Positions 31,258-42,486 of a stretch of 64,000 bases of DNA are shown in pieces. The DNA comes from Streptomyces sp. TSRI0107 (GTDB taxonomy: Bacteria; Actinomycetota; Actinomycetes; Streptomycetales; Streptomycetaceae): assembly GCF_001905845.1 (NCBI RefSeq), contig NZ_LIVZ01000006.1, positions 310,001 to 374,000 of the forward strand, in the 5' to 3' direction. The translations under genes were made by a program, and so were the position numbers. Each line of letters starts with the position of its first letter. The first letter of the stretch is position 1. The notes under the pieces were generated by a model. That model had not been told where the DNA came from, did not search any database, and saw only the letters and a list, made by a program, of their open reading frames with translations.

Positions 31258-31860
31258 TCAGTCCAGCGCCCCGTCCAGCAGCGCCGCCCACTGGGCCACC
31301 ACCCGGTCGCGGCGCGGGGCGTCGTCGGTGAGGAGGTTGGCGAGACCGAGACCGCGGGCCATGTCCAGCAGGCCCTGCACGGTCTCACGGACGCCGGGGC
31401 GGGTCTCGTCGGCGCCGAGGAGTTCGACGGCGATGCGGTGGGTCTCGCGGCCGACGCGGGCTTCGAGTTCGGTGACGCGGGGCCGCAGCTGCTCCTCGTC
31501 GGAGGCGGCGACCCACAGGTGCAGGGCCGCGCGGAAGAGGGGTCCGGTGTAGAGGTCGACGAGGGCGGCGACGACGGCGTGGCGGTCGCCTGCCGCGCCC
31601 TCGGGGAAGAGGGCGCGCAGGGCGCCGGAGCGTTCCTCGGCGACGTACTCGACGGCGGCGGTGAACAGGTCCTCGCGGGTCGGGAAGTGGTGCTGGGCGG
31701 CGCCGCGGGAGACGCCGGCGCGTTCGGCGACGACGGAGACCGTGGAGCCCGCCCAGCCGTGTTCGGCGAGGCAGGCCACGGCGGCGGCCAGCAGCCGCTG
31801 CCGGGTGGCCCGGCTGCGGTCCTGCTTGGGGACGCGGTCGACTGTCGTCACTGCACTCAT
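31258..31860 (-). CDS. TetR-family regulator of the acyl-CoA operon
   Basis: A 200-residue protein. The HTH (about residues 15-62) is QDRSRATRQRLLAAAVACLAEHGWAGSTVSVVAERAGVSRGAAQHHFPTREDLF, followed by a helical ligand domain. It lies between the enoyl-CoA hydratase gene (4-base spacing upstream) and the zinc-ribbon genes, so it is cotranscribed with the enzymes and probably autoregulates by sensing a pathway acyl-CoA. A candidate operator is at 41386-41397 before the first gene. Confidence 0.9.
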   Translation of the reverse strand: MSAVTTVDRVPKQDRSRATRQRLLAAAVACLAEHGWAGSTVSVVAERAGVSRGAAQHHFPTREDLFTAAVEYVAEERSGALRALFPEGAAGDRHAVVAALVDLYTGPLFRAALHLWVAASDEEQLRPRVTELEARVGRETHRIAVELLGADETRPGVRETVQGLLDMARGLGLANLLTDDAPRRDRVVAQWAALLDGALD

Positions 31861-31864
31861 TCCG

Positions 31865-32599
31865 TCACAGCACCCATTCGGGATCCCGTCGTTCCAGGAA
31901 GGCCGTCATCCCCTCGCGGGCGTGCGGTGAGGAGAACAGCCGGGTCGAGAGCGCGGTCAGTTCGGCCGCGTCCCGGTCGAAGGCTTCCAGCACCCTAGCC
32001 GTGAGCAGCCGTTTCGTCTCGGCCAGGGCCTCGGGTGCGGAGCGCCTGAGGCCGTCGAGGACGGGGGCGAGTACGTCGTCCACGTCGTCGCCGGCCGCGG
32101 TGAGCAGGCCGATACGGGTCGCCTCGGCCGCGTCGAAGCGCTCTCCGGTGAGGTAGTGGCGGGCGAGGGCGCGGGGGTCGGTGCGGGGCAGCAGGGGCAG
32201 GGAGATCACCGCGGGCGCGACGCCGATCCGCACCTCGGTGAAGGCGAACGTGGCCGTGTGGGCGGCTACGGCGATGTCGCAGGCGGCGAGCAGGCCGAGG
32301 CCGCCCGCGCGGACGTGTCCGGTGACGCGGGCGACGACCGGTCTGGGCAGTTCGACGAGCTGCCTGAGGAGGGCGACGAGGGCGTCGGGGTCGGGCGGGT
32401 CGCGCAGGTCGGCGCCCGCGCTGAAGGTGTTGCCGGTGTGGGTGAGGACGACCGCGCGGACGTCGTTGTCCTTGCCGCACTCGGTGAGCGCGTCGGCGAG
32501 TTCGCCCACGAGGGCCGCGGACAGGGCGTTGCGGTTGCCGGGCGAGTCCAGGGCGAGGGTCTCGACGCCCCGTGTGCGCGTACGGCGGATGAGGCTCAT
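31865..32599 (-). CDS. Enoyl-CoA hydratase/isomerase family protein
   Basis: A 244-residue crotonase-fold enzyme. Oxyanion-hole sequences are FSAGADLRD (about residues 60-68) and GHVRAGGLGLLAACDIAVAA (about 93-112); FTEVRIGVAPAVISLPLL occupies the second catalytic position, where the usual glutamates of hydratases are not obvious, so it may be an isomerase, hydratase of unusual substrate or hydrolase. It overlaps the acyl-CoA ligase stop by 4 bases (ATGA). It should act on the unsaturated or methylcrotonyl/geranyl-type acyl-CoA made by the operon's dehydrogenase and carboxylase. Confidence 0.88.
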   Translation of the reverse strand: MSLIRRTRTRGVETLALDSPGNRNALSAALVGELADALTECGKDNDVRAVVLTHTGNTFSAGADLRDPPDPDALVALLRQLVELPRPVVARVTGHVRAGGLGLLAACDIAVAAHTATFAFTEVRIGVAPAVISLPLLPRTDPRALARHYLTGERFDAAEATRIGLLTAAGDDVDDVLAPVLDGLRRSAPEALAETKRLLTARVLEAFDRDAAELTALSTRLFSSPHAREGMTAFLERRDPEWVL

Positions 32600-34164
32600 G
32601 TCCGCTCCCTGAGTTCGCGGCGGAGGATCTTCCCGGAGGTGGCCCGGGGCACGGTGTCGATGAAGGCGACCTGGCGGACGCGTTTGTAGGGGGCGACGCG
32701 TTCGGCGACGTACATCAGGACCTCTCCTTCGGAGAGGCCGGCCGCGTTCGGCTGGCGGACCACGTACGCGCGGGGGACCTCGTTGCCGTTGTCGTCGTAG
32801 ACGCCGATGACGGCGGCGTCGGCGATGCCGGGGTGGGTGAGGAGCAGCGCCTCCAGTTCGGCGGGCGCGACCTGGAAGCCCTTGTACTTGATCAGTTCCT
32901 TGACGCGGTCGACGACGAACAGCCAGCCGTCGTCATCGACGTGGCCGACGTCTCCGGTGTGCAGCCAGCCGTCGGGGTCGATCATGGCGGCGGTGGCGTC
33001 GGGGCGGCCCAGGTAGCCCTTCATGACCTGGGGGCCGCGGATGAGGATCTCACCGCTCTCGCCGGGGCCGAGGTCCTTGCCGGGGTCGTCGAGGGAGACG
33101 ATGCGCATCTCGGTGCCGGCTATCAGCTTGCCGACGGCTCCGGCGGGCGCGTCCCGCATGGCGTCGAGCGGGACGACGTGGGTGCCGGGGGACAGTTCCG
33201 TCATGCCGTACGCCTGGCCGACGGGCGGCAGGTTCAGGCGCCGGGCGCAGGCCTGGGCGAGGTCGGCGTCCAGGGGGGCGGCGGCGCTGATGACGTACCG
33301 CAGGGAGGACAGGTCGTACTGGGCGACCAGGGGGTGCTTGGCGAGGGCGAGGACGATCGGCGGGGCGACGTACAGGCCGGTGATGCGGTGGTTCTGGATG
33401 GCGGCGAGGAAGGTCTCCAGGTCGAAGCGGGGCAGTACGACGACGGTGGCGCCCTTCCTGAGGGGCGCGTTCATCAGGGCGGTCAGCCCGTAGATGTGGA
33501 AGAACGGCAGCACGGCGAGGATGCGCTCGCCGGGCTTGGCGTCGATGGCGGGTTCGAGCTGGGCGAGGTTGGTGGCGATCTGCCGGTGGGTGAGCATCAC
33601 GCCCTTGGGCGTGCCGGTGGTGCCCGAGGAGTACGGCAGGACGGCCACGTCCTCGGCGGGGTCGATGGCGACGGCGGGCTCGGGGGCCGTGGACGCCAGC
33701 ATGTCGATCAGCGAGCGGTGTCCGGGCGCGCTGTCGCAGACGAAGATCTCCCGGACGCCGCCCGCGAGCCGGGCGGCGCGGCGGGCGGTGTCGAGCAGCG
33801 GGGAGACGGTGACGATCCAGCGGGCCGCCGAGTCGCCGAGCTGTTTGGCGAACTCCTCGGCGGTGGCGAGCGGGTGCACCGTGGTGACGGTGGCTCCGGC
33901 GCGGGTGGCGGCGTAGAACGCGGTGGGGAACGCGATGGTGTTGGGGCTGTGCAGGGCGAGGACGTCGCCCTTGCGGACGCCGGCCTCGGCGAGCGCGGCG
34001 GCGACCCGCCGGTGGAACCGGTCCACCTGCTCGTACGAGAGGGTGGTGCCGTCGGTGCCGTCGATGAGCGCGGGCGCGTCACCGAATTCGGCGGCCCGGC
34101 CGAGGACCGCCTCGTGGATGGGCAGGTGGACGGGCGGGACGTCTGCGTACTCGCTGCGGAACAT
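32596..34164 (-). CDS. Acyl-CoA ligase, 4-coumarate:CoA ligase-like
   Basis: A 522-residue adenylate-forming enzyme. ATG 34164 follows GAGGAACCG. Motifs: the P-loop-like LPYSSGTTGTPKGVMLTH (about residues 165-182), YGMTELSPGTHV (A5), GWLHTGDVGHVDDDGWLFVVDRVKELIKYKGFQVAP (A7-A8) and PRATSGKILRREL with the A10 lysine. It activates a carboxylic acid to its CoA ester, providing entry of substrate to the operon's pathway. I recall the S. coelicolor counterpart as the studied 4CL-type enzyme with activity on cinnamate and coumarate in vitro; the physiological substrate is likely different. Confidence 0.92.
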   Translation of the reverse strand: MFRSEYADVPPVHLPIHEAVLGRAAEFGDAPALIDGTDGTTLSYEQVDRFHRRVAAALAEAGVRKGDVLALHSPNTIAFPTAFYAATRAGATVTTVHPLATAEEFAKQLGDSAARWIVTVSPLLDTARRAARLAGGVREIFVCDSAPGHRSLIDMLASTAPEPAVAIDPAEDVAVLPYSSGTTGTPKGVMLTHRQIATNLAQLEPAIDAKPGERILAVLPFFHIYGLTALMNAPLRKGATVVVLPRFDLETFLAAIQNHRITGLYVAPPIVLALAKHPLVAQYDLSSLRYVISAAAPLDADLAQACARRLNLPPVGQAYGMTELSPGTHVVPLDAMRDAPAGAVGKLIAGTEMRIVSLDDPGKDLGPGESGEILIRGPQVMKGYLGRPDATAAMIDPDGWLHTGDVGHVDDDGWLFVVDRVKELIKYKGFQVAPAELEALLLTHPGIADAAVIGVYDDNGNEVPRAYVVRQPNAAGLSEGEVLMYVAERVAPYKRVRQVAFIDTVPRATSGKILRRELRERT

Positions 34165-34210
34165 CGGTTCCTCCTCGCACAACGCTGTGCCGGACGGGAC
34201 GCGGGCGGTG

Positions 34211-35344
34211 TCAGTACGACTTGGGCAGACCCAGGGTCTGGTGGGAAACGTAGTTCAGGATCATCTCCCGGCTCACCGGTGCGATACGAGCCACGCGTGC
34301 GGCCGTGATGAGCGAGGCGAGGCCGAACTCGCGGGTGAGTCCGTTGCCGCCGAGGGTGTGCACGGCCTGGTCGACGGCCTTCGCGCAGGCCTCCCCGGCC
34401 GCGTACTTGGCCATGTTGGCGGCCTCGCCGGCGCCCGCGTCGTCCCCCGCGTCGTACAGGTGGGCCGCCTTCTGCATCATCAGGCGGGCCAGTTCGAGGT
34501 CGATGTGCGCCTGCGCGAGGGGGTGGGCGATGGCCTGGTGGGCGCCGATGGGGGACTTGAAGACGGTGCGGTCGCGGGCGTACTCGACGGCCTTGCCGAT
34601 CGCGTAGCGGCCCATGCCGATCGCGAACGCGGCGGTCATGATGCGCTCGGGGTTGAGGCCGGCGAACAGTTGCAGCAGGCCCGCGTCCTCGTCGCCGACC
34701 AGGGCTTCGGCGGGCAGCCGGACGTCGTCCAGGGTGAGTTCGAACTGCTTCTCCTGCGCGGCGAGTTCCATGTCGATCTTGCGGCGTCCGAAGCCGGGCG
34801 CGTCCCGGGGGACGATGAACAGGCAGGGCTTCAGGCGGCCGGTGCGGGCGTCCTCGGTGCGGCCGACGATGAGGGTGGCGTCGGCTATGTCGACGCCGGA
34901 GACGAAGACCTTCCGGCCCGTCAGGAGCCAGTCGGCGCCGTCGCGGCGGGCCGTGGTGGTGATGCGGTGGCTGTTGGATCCGGCGTCGGGCTCGGTGATG
35001 CCGAACGCCATGGTGCGGGTGCCGTCGGCGAGGCCGGGCAGCCATGCGCGTTTCTGCTCCTCCGTGCCGAAGCGGGCGATCACCGTGCCGCAGATCGCCG
35101 GGGAGACGATGAGCATGAGGAGGGGGGCGCCGGCGGCGCCGAGCTCTTCGAGGACGATGGAGAGTTCGGCGATGCCGCCGCCTCCGCCGCCGTATGCCTC
35201 CGGCAGGTTGACGCCGAGGTAGCCGAGTTTGCCTGCCTCGGACCAGAGTTGTTCGCGGACGTGGTCGCGGCCGTGGCGGGCGCCGAGGGCGGCTACCGCG
35301 TTTCGGAGGGCCTTGTGGTCTTCGGATTCGATGAGGGTGGTCAC
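34211..35344 (-). CDS. Acyl-CoA dehydrogenase
   Basis: A 377-residue FAD enzyme: AFGITEPDAGSNSHRITTTARRDG (substrate loop), VFVSGVDIADATLIVGRT, YARDRTVFKSPIGAHQAIAHPLAQ, AVHTLGGNGLTREFG and the catalytic region near the C-terminus RIAPVSREMILNYV. It should introduce the alpha,beta double bond in the acyl-CoA formed by the ligase. Same strand and close spacing (46 bases) to the ligase gene. Confidence 0.93.
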   Translation of the reverse strand: MTTLIESEDHKALRNAVAALGARHGRDHVREQLWSEAGKLGYLGVNLPEAYGGGGGGIAELSIVLEELGAAGAPLLMLIVSPAICGTVIARFGTEEQKRAWLPGLADGTRTMAFGITEPDAGSNSHRITTTARRDGADWLLTGRKVFVSGVDIADATLIVGRTEDARTGRLKPCLFIVPRDAPGFGRRKIDMELAAQEKQFELTLDDVRLPAEALVGDEDAGLLQLFAGLNPERIMTAAFAIGMGRYAIGKAVEYARDRTVFKSPIGAHQAIAHPLAQAHIDLELARLMMQKAAHLYDAGDDAGAGEAANMAKYAAGEACAKAVDQAVHTLGGNGLTREFGLASLITAARVARIAPVSREMILNYVSHQTLGLPKSY

Positions 35345-35392
35345 TGAGCTCCTTCGGACTGCGGGTTATCCGTGGTTGATCGCGCTCACGCG

Positions 35393-35434
35393 GCGGAGCC
35401 GCATATCGATACAGCCCCGCGCCCCTAAGGGGCG
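35393..35434. repeat. Streptomyces palindromic repeat (REP-like) inside the operon
   Basis: The phrase GAGCCGCATATCGATACAGC followed by the palindrome CGCCCCTAAGGGGCG (35420-35434) is a repeat I recall from many Streptomyces intergenic regions. Its centre supplies the stop codon of the carboxylase alpha gene (35425-35427). It separates the alpha-subunit gene from the acyl-CoA dehydrogenase gene. Confidence 0.65.
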
Positions 35435-37275
35435 TCTGTGTCGACGACCGCCAAGAGTGCGCCCAGCTCCACTTGCTGTCCCGGCGTCGCGTGCAGCGCC
35501 GTCAGCGTTCCCGTCGCGGGGGCTGCGATCTGGTGCTGCATCTTCATCGCCTCCAGCCACAGCAGGGGCTGGCCGGCCTCCACGGCGGCTCCCTCGGTCA
35601 GGCCGTCGGCGATGCGGACGACGGTGCCGGGCATGGGGGCGAGCAGGGAGCCCGGGGCGTGCTGGGCGGTCGGGTCGGGGAAGCGGGGAAGGGCGTGCAG
35701 AGCGGTCTGGTTGACGTGGACGGTGTCGCCGTACCGGGCCACCGCGTACTTCCGCCGTACGCCGTCCACTTCGAGGACGACGAGACGTGCGTCGGCGTGC
35801 AGGACCCGCACTCCGTCGGCCTCCAGGCCGCCCGCGCGGGTGTGCCGGTAGCGGACCTCGTGTTCCTCGCCCGCCATCGCGTACCGCTTGGTCTGCGGCT
35901 GGGACGGCACATTGCGCCAGCCGCCGAAGCGGGAGCGGCCGTGGGCGTCGGCGAGGGCGGCGGCGAGCGGGGCGTGCGGATCGGGGGCGGGCTCGGTCAG
36001 TTCGGGCAGGTGGCGCTCGTAGAAGCCGGTGTCCATGGCGGCGGACGTGAACTCCTTGTGGCGCAGGGAGCGCACCAGCAGGTCCCGGTTGGTGACCGGG
36101 CCGTGGACCGCCGCCTCCGCCAGGGCGCCGGCCAGCTTGCGGACGGCCTCCGCGCGGGTGGGCGCGTGGGCGACGGCCTTGGCGAGGAGGGGGTCGTAGT
36201 GGACGCCGATCGGGTCGCCGTCGGTGTAGCCGGTGTCCAGGCGGACGGAGTCCGGGACGGCGAGGCGGTGCAGGGTGCCGGTCTGCGGGGCCCAGCCGTT
36301 CGCCGGGTCCTCGGCGTAGAGGCGGGCCTCTACGGCGTGACCACGCGCGCGTGGCGGGTCGTCGTCCAGGGCGTGGCCCTCGGCGACGCGGATCTGCAGG
36401 GCGACCAGGTCGACGCCGAAGACGGCCTCGGTGACGGGGTGCTCGACCTGGAGGCGGGTGTTCATCTCCAGGAAGTGCGCCTTGCCGCCGGCGACCAGGA
36501 ACTCGACCGTGCCGGCGCCGGTGTAGCCGACCGCGCGGGCGGCGCGTACGGCGGTCGCGTGCAGGTCGTCGGCGAGTTCGGGCGTCAGGCCCGGCGCCGG
36601 GGCCTCCTCGATCACCTTCTGGTGGCGGCGCTGGAGGGAGCAGTCGCGGGTGCCCAGCGCCCACACCGTGCCGTGCGTGTCGGCGAGGACCTGCACCTCG
36701 ACGTGCCGGCCGTCCTCCACGTACGGCTCGACGAACACCTCGTCGTCGCCGAACGCGGCCAGCGCCTCCGCGCGGGCGGCGGTCAGCTCGCCCTCCAGGT
36801 CGGCGAGGCGCCGCACGACCCGCATGCCGCGTCCGCCGCCGCCGGCCGCCGCCTTCACCAGCACCGGCAGGTCGGCGTCGGTGACGTCCCGCAGCGGGGC
36901 GATGCCCAGCAGCTCCTTGGCGCGGGTCTTGGACGCCATGGCCTCGATGGCCTCCGGCGGCGGGCCGATCCACACCAGGCCCGCGTCGAGGACCGCGCGG
37001 GCGAAGCCGGGGTTCTCGGAGAGGAAGCCGTAGCCGGGGTGCACGGCGTCGGCGCCGGCCGCGAGGGCCGCCTTCACGATGAGGTCGCCGCGCAGGTAGG
37101 TGTCGGCGGGGGCCGCTCCCGGCAGTCGTACCGCCGTGTCGGCCACGCGCGCGTGGAGGGCGCTTTCGTCGGCGTCGGAGTACACCGCGACCGTCCGGAT
37201 TCCCAACTCACGGCAGGTGCGGAAGACGCGGCAGGCGATCTCGCCCCGGTTGGCGACGAGCACAGAAGTGATCAC
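35425..37275 (-). CDS. Acyl-CoA carboxylase alpha subunit (biotin carboxylase + BCCP)
   Basis: A 616-residue protein: biotin carboxylase domain from residue 1 (VITSVLVANRGEIACRVFRTCRELG), ATP-grasp part with VKAAAGGGGRGMRVV and DCSLQRRHQKVIEEAPA, EMNTRLQVEHPVTE (catalytic core), and a biotin-carrier domain at the C-terminus with LLWLEAMKMQHQIAAP, where the lysine of EAMKM carries biotin. With the beta subunit encoded just upstream it forms a complete carboxylase. In this operon class the substrate is usually a branched or terpenoid enoyl-CoA (methylcrotonyl-/geranyl-type). GTG 37275 gives the usual N-terminus; the stop lies in the palindromic repeat. Confidence 0.94.
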   Translation of the reverse strand: MITSVLVANRGEIACRVFRTCRELGIRTVAVYSDADESALHARVADTAVRLPGAAPADTYLRGDLIVKAALAAGADAVHPGYGFLSENPGFARAVLDAGLVWIGPPPEAIEAMASKTRAKELLGIAPLRDVTDADLPVLVKAAAGGGGRGMRVVRRLADLEGELTAARAEALAAFGDDEVFVEPYVEDGRHVEVQVLADTHGTVWALGTRDCSLQRRHQKVIEEAPAPGLTPELADDLHATAVRAARAVGYTGAGTVEFLVAGGKAHFLEMNTRLQVEHPVTEAVFGVDLVALQIRVAEGHALDDDPPRARGHAVEARLYAEDPANGWAPQTGTLHRLAVPDSVRLDTGYTDGDPIGVHYDPLLAKAVAHAPTRAEAVRKLAGALAEAAVHGPVTNRDLLVRSLRHKEFTSAAMDTGFYERHLPELTEPAPDPHAPLAAALADAHGRSRFGGWRNVPSQPQTKRYAMAGEEHEVRYRHTRAGGLEADGVRVLHADARLVVLEVDGVRRKYAVARYGDTVHVNQTALHALPRFPDPTAQHAPGSLLAPMPGTVVRIADGLTEGAAVEAGQPLLWLEAMKMQHQIAAPATGTLTALHATPGQQVELGALLAVVDTDAP

Positions 37276-37283
37276 TGGGTCCC

Positions 37284-38878
37284 TCACATCCGGAAGACGC
37301 CGAAGCCGCCCCGCACACCCTCGTAGGGCGCGGTGTGGACGGCGGACAGGCACATGCCGAGGACGGTGCGGGTGTCGCGCGGGTCGATGACGCCGTCGTC
37401 GTACAGCCGCCCGGACAGGAACATCGGCAGCGACTCGGACTCGATCTGCTGCTCCACCATCGCCCGCAGGGCGGCGTCGGCCTCGTCGTCGTACGGCTGC
37501 CCCTTGGCGGCCGCCGACTGGCGGGCGACGATCGACAGGACGCCCGCGAGCTGCTGCGGGCCCATCACGGCCGACTTGGCGCTGGGCCAGGCGAACAGGA
37601 AGCGCGGGTCGTAGGCCCGCCCGCACATGCCGTAGTGCCCGGCGCCGTAGGAGGCGCCCATGAGCACGGACAGGTGCGGCACCCGCGAGTTGGAGACCGC
37701 GTTGATCATCATCGAGCCGTGCTTGATGATGCCGCCCTGCTCGTAGCGGCTGCCGACCATGTAGCCAGTGGTGTTGTGCAGGAAGAGCAGCGGGATGTCG
37801 CGCTGGTTGGCGAGCTGGATGAACTGGGCTGCCTTCTGCGACTCCTCGCTGAACAGCACCCCCTGCGCGTTGGCGAGGATGCCGACCGGGTAGCCGTGCA
37901 GGCTCGCCCAGCCGGTGGCCAGGCTGGTGCCGTACAGCGGCTTGAACTCGTCGAAGTCGGAGCCGTCGACGATCCGGGCGATCACCTCGCGCGGATCGAA
38001 GGGGATCTTCAGATCGCCGGGGACGACGCCCAGCAGCTCCTCCGCGTCGTACTTGGGCGGCTCGGCCGGTCCGGGCTCCGGGTACGCCTTGCGGTGATTG
38101 AGGCGGGCGACGACCCGTCGTGCCTGCCGCAGGGCGTCCCGCTCGTCGACGGCGAAGTAGTCGGCGAGACCCGACACGCGCGCGTGCATCCCGGCGCCGC
38201 CCAGCGACTCGTCGTCGCTCTCCTCACCGGTGGCCATCTTCACCAGCGGCGGCCCGCCGAGGAACACCTTCGCCCGCTCCTTGACCATGATCACGTGGTC
38301 GGACATGCCGGGAACGTACGCGCCCCCGGCGGTCGAGTTGCCGAAGACGACGGCGACGGTCGGGATGCCGGCGGCGGACAGCCGTGTGATGTCCCGGAAG
38401 ATGGCGCCGCCGGGGATGAAGATCTCCTTCTGGGACGGCAGATCGGCGCCCCCGGACTCCACCAGGCTGACGCACGGCAGCCGGTTGGCGAGCGCGATGT
38501 CGTTGGCGCGCAGGGCCTTCTTCAGCGACCAGGGGTTGCTGGCACCGCCGCGCACGGTGGGATCGTTGGCGGTGATCAGGCACTCGACGCCCTCGACGAC
38601 ACCGATGCCGGTGACGAGCGAGGCGCCGACGGCGTAGTCGCTCCCCCACGCGGCCAGCGGGGACAGCTCAAGGAACGGGGTGTCCGGGTCGAGCAGCAGC
38701 TCGATCCGCTCCCGGGCGAGCAGCTTGCCGCGCCGCCGGTGCCGTTCGACGTACTTCTCACCGCCGCCCGCGAGGGCCTTGGCGTGCTCGGCGTCGAGTG
38801 CGGCGAGCTTGGCGAGCATGGCCTCGCGGTTCGCCGCGTAGGCGGGGTCGTGGGTGTCCAGGGCGGTCGGGAGAACCG

Positions 38879-38882
<4 letters not shown>
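37284..38882 (-). CDS. Acyl-CoA carboxylase beta subunit (carboxyltransferase)
   Basis: A 532-residue protein: YVERHRRRGKLLARERIELLLDPDTPFLELS near the N-terminus, CLITANDPTVRGGASNPWSLKKALRA and LVESGGADLPSQKEIFIPGG for the N-lobe, IPTVAVVFGNSTAGGAYVPGMSDHVIMV (oxyanion loop), and the C-lobe ILANAQGVLFSEESQKAAQFIQL...LLFLHNTTGYMVGSRYE. The pattern with YMVGSRYEQGGIIKHGSMMINAV is typical of methylcrotonyl-CoA/geranyl-CoA carboxylase beta subunits. GTG 38882 overlaps the AtuA-like stop by 4 bases. Confidence 0.93.
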
Positions 38883-40551
<1,669 letters not shown>

Positions 40552-40555
<4 letters not shown>

Positions 40556-41352
40556 CGCGCGTCCCCCTTCGCCGGGCGCCCCGCGCCGGGCGGGCCCGCG
40601 AAGGCCTGCGCGATGTCGAGCCAGCGGTCGGCGTCCGCGCCTTCGGCACGCAGGGCGAGGTCGGCGCGGTTCGCCCGCTGGGTGACGAGGAGGCAGAAGT
40701 CGAGCGCGGGCCCGGTGACGCGTTGCGGGGCGTCTTCGGGACCGTAGACCCAGAGCTCGCCGGAGGGGGCGGCGAGCTCGACGCGGAAGGGATCTTCGGG
40801 GACGGGCACTTGATGCACGACGTGGGCGAAGTCCCGGGTGCGGAAGCCCAGCCGGGCGATGTGGCGCAGCCGGTCGGTGGGCGGGCGGGTGACACCGAGC
40901 GCGTCCGCGACGTCGAGCCCGTGGGCCCAGGTCTCCATCAGGCGGGCGGTGGCCATGGACGCGGCGGACATCGGCGGGCCGTACCAGGGGATGCGGGCGC
41001 CGGGCGGAGCGGCGCGCAGGGCCTGATCGAGGGCGGTACGGCCCTCCCGCCAGCGGGCCAGCAGCTCGGCGGGCGGCATCCGGGCGCCCTCCTCCGCGCC
41101 CTCGTCCACGAAGGAGTCCGGCGCGGCGAGCGCCTTCTCCACCAGCTCCCGGAACCCGCCCTCGTCCGTCACCGCGAGCAGCGCGGAGTGGTCGGTCCAG
41201 GCGAGGTGAGCGATCTGGTGAGCGACGGTCCAGCCGGGCGCGGGCGTCCGAAGCGCCCAGCGCTCCGTCCCCAACTCGGCCACGGCGTCGTCGAGTTCGT
41301 CGCTTTCGGCACGGAGGTCGTCGAACACGGACAGGGGCGTCGGGTCGGCCAT
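40552..41352 (-). CDS. TIGR03084-type maleylpyruvate-isomerase-like protein
   Basis: A 266-residue DinB/MDMPI-fold protein: LSVFDDLRAESDELDDAVAELGTERWALRTPAPGWTVAHQIAHLAWTDHSALLAV (metal/thiol core), then ATARLMETWAHGLDVADALGV with the second histidine set, and a C-terminal domain PFRVELAAPSGELWVYGPED. This subgroup regularly precedes AtuA/carboxylase operons. Function is unproven; a mycothiol-linked detoxification or isomerisation step is possible. First gene of the operon; no clear ribosome binding site before ATG 41352, and ATG 41364 is possible. Confidence 0.85.
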
Positions 41353-41385
41353 GAGGGGGAGCATGGCAGCGGGGGCAGAAACAAT

Positions 41386-41397
41386 CAAGCGTGCTTG
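41386..41397. promoter_or_regulatory. Inverted repeat CAAGC-GT-GCTTG before the acyl-CoA operon
   Basis: A perfect inverted repeat centred 40 bases upstream of the first operon gene, inside the likely promoter. It is the natural candidate for the operon-encoded TetR protein. Confidence 0.5.
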
Positions 41398-41417
41398 CAT
41401 GAATTGGGCTGGATGGA

Positions 41418-42443
41418 GTGGCCGCGTGCTTGGGATGTGGCTGTTGGGGCCGCCCGCTTCTTGGTCAGTGTCGTGCTTCCGCGCCCCGAGTAAAGGGCGC
41501 TGCGCCTACGGCTCCGCGTCGGCTCCGCCGATGGGCCTGCGGCCCACCCTTGACTCGGGCCGCTCCAGCCCGGGGAAGAAGCGAGCGGGCGGCCCGGAAA
41601 GACGGGGGCCCAGGCAGACGCCGTACGTGTTGGCTGGGATGCGGGCCGGGGTCGGGGGCGCGTCGGCGCCGCAGGGGCACACCGGGTGGGCTGAGCGGCC
41701 ACCGGTGGGTGGGGGCTGGGGGTGCGCGTCAGCGCCTCGCCGGCACGCCGGGTCGGCTCAGCGGCCACCGGTGGGTGGGGGCTGGGGGCGCGTCAGCGCC
41801 TCGCCGGCACGCCGGGTCGGCTCAGCGGCCACCGGTGGGTGGGGGCTGGGGGCGCGTCAGCGCCTCGCCGGCACGCCGGGCGGGCTCAGCGGCTGTCCGC
41901 CGGTGGGAGGGGGTGGCGGCCGGGGTCCGGTGGGTGGAGCTGGCCACCGGAGGACGGGGCGGGGCAGGGCAGGGGGTCAATCGGTACCTTTGGGCCACCC
42001 CGCCAGGGCCACCCCCTGCCGATACCGAAGGCCCCGCTCCTCACCCGGTGTCCCAAAGCTTCCAACACCACCAACGAACCACCACCGACCGCGCAGAGAA
42101 CAAGGGGCCGACCAGCCCCCGCCCACCGGCCCTGCCCACCAGCCGATAGCCGCCAAGCCGCTCCCGGCGTGCCCCCGCGGCGCTGACGCGCCCCACGCCC
42201 GCCGGTCAACCGGCCGGCCCACCGTGCCGGAGACCGGCAGAGGGCCACCGCCTCTCCGGGCCGCCCGCTCGCTTCTCACCCGTGCTGGAGCGAGCCGAGT
42301 CAAGGGTGGGCCAAAGGCCCATCGGCGAAGGCGACGCGCAACGCAGCGCAGCGGAGTGCAGCGCCCTTTACTCGGGGCGCGGAAGCACGACACTGACCAA
42401 GAAGCGGGCGGCCCCAACGGCCACATCTCAGGCACGCGGCCAC
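41418..42443. mobile_element. Palindromic 1-kb repeat island (long inverted repeats)
   Basis: The left arm (about 41418-41605) recurs inverted at about 42244-42443. A 61-nt stretch is identical (41443-41503 against 42358-42418), and the arms outside it are roughly 80-90% identical by eye. Between the arms lie 64-bp tandem repeats and no credible gene; ORFs here are spurious products of the repeat. It resembles a repeat family I have seen in other Streptomyces genomes. There is no transposase and no clear target duplication, so classification is open. Confidence 0.65.
41651..41900. repeat. Tandem ~64-bp repeats within the palindromic island
   Basis: Units starting GTGGGTGGGGGCTGGGGG and ending GGCTCAGCGGCCACCG occur at 41705-41770, 41771-41834 and from 41835, preceded by a degenerate copy from about 41651 and followed by a truncated one. 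Later units are nearly identical, so expansion is recent. Confidence 0.85.
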
Positions 42444-42486
42444 CGAATCGCCCAACACCTGCGCTTCATCAGCGGCCAGTGCTCCG

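Noticed and set aside
32833..34308. A 491-codon plus-strand frame opposite the acyl-CoA ligase
   Set aside because: Gly/Val/Asp-rich product antisense to a clearly real gene; typical GC-rich artefact.
41651..41900. CRISPR array
   Set aside because: The 64-bp units are contiguous without unique spacers, and there are no cas genes.
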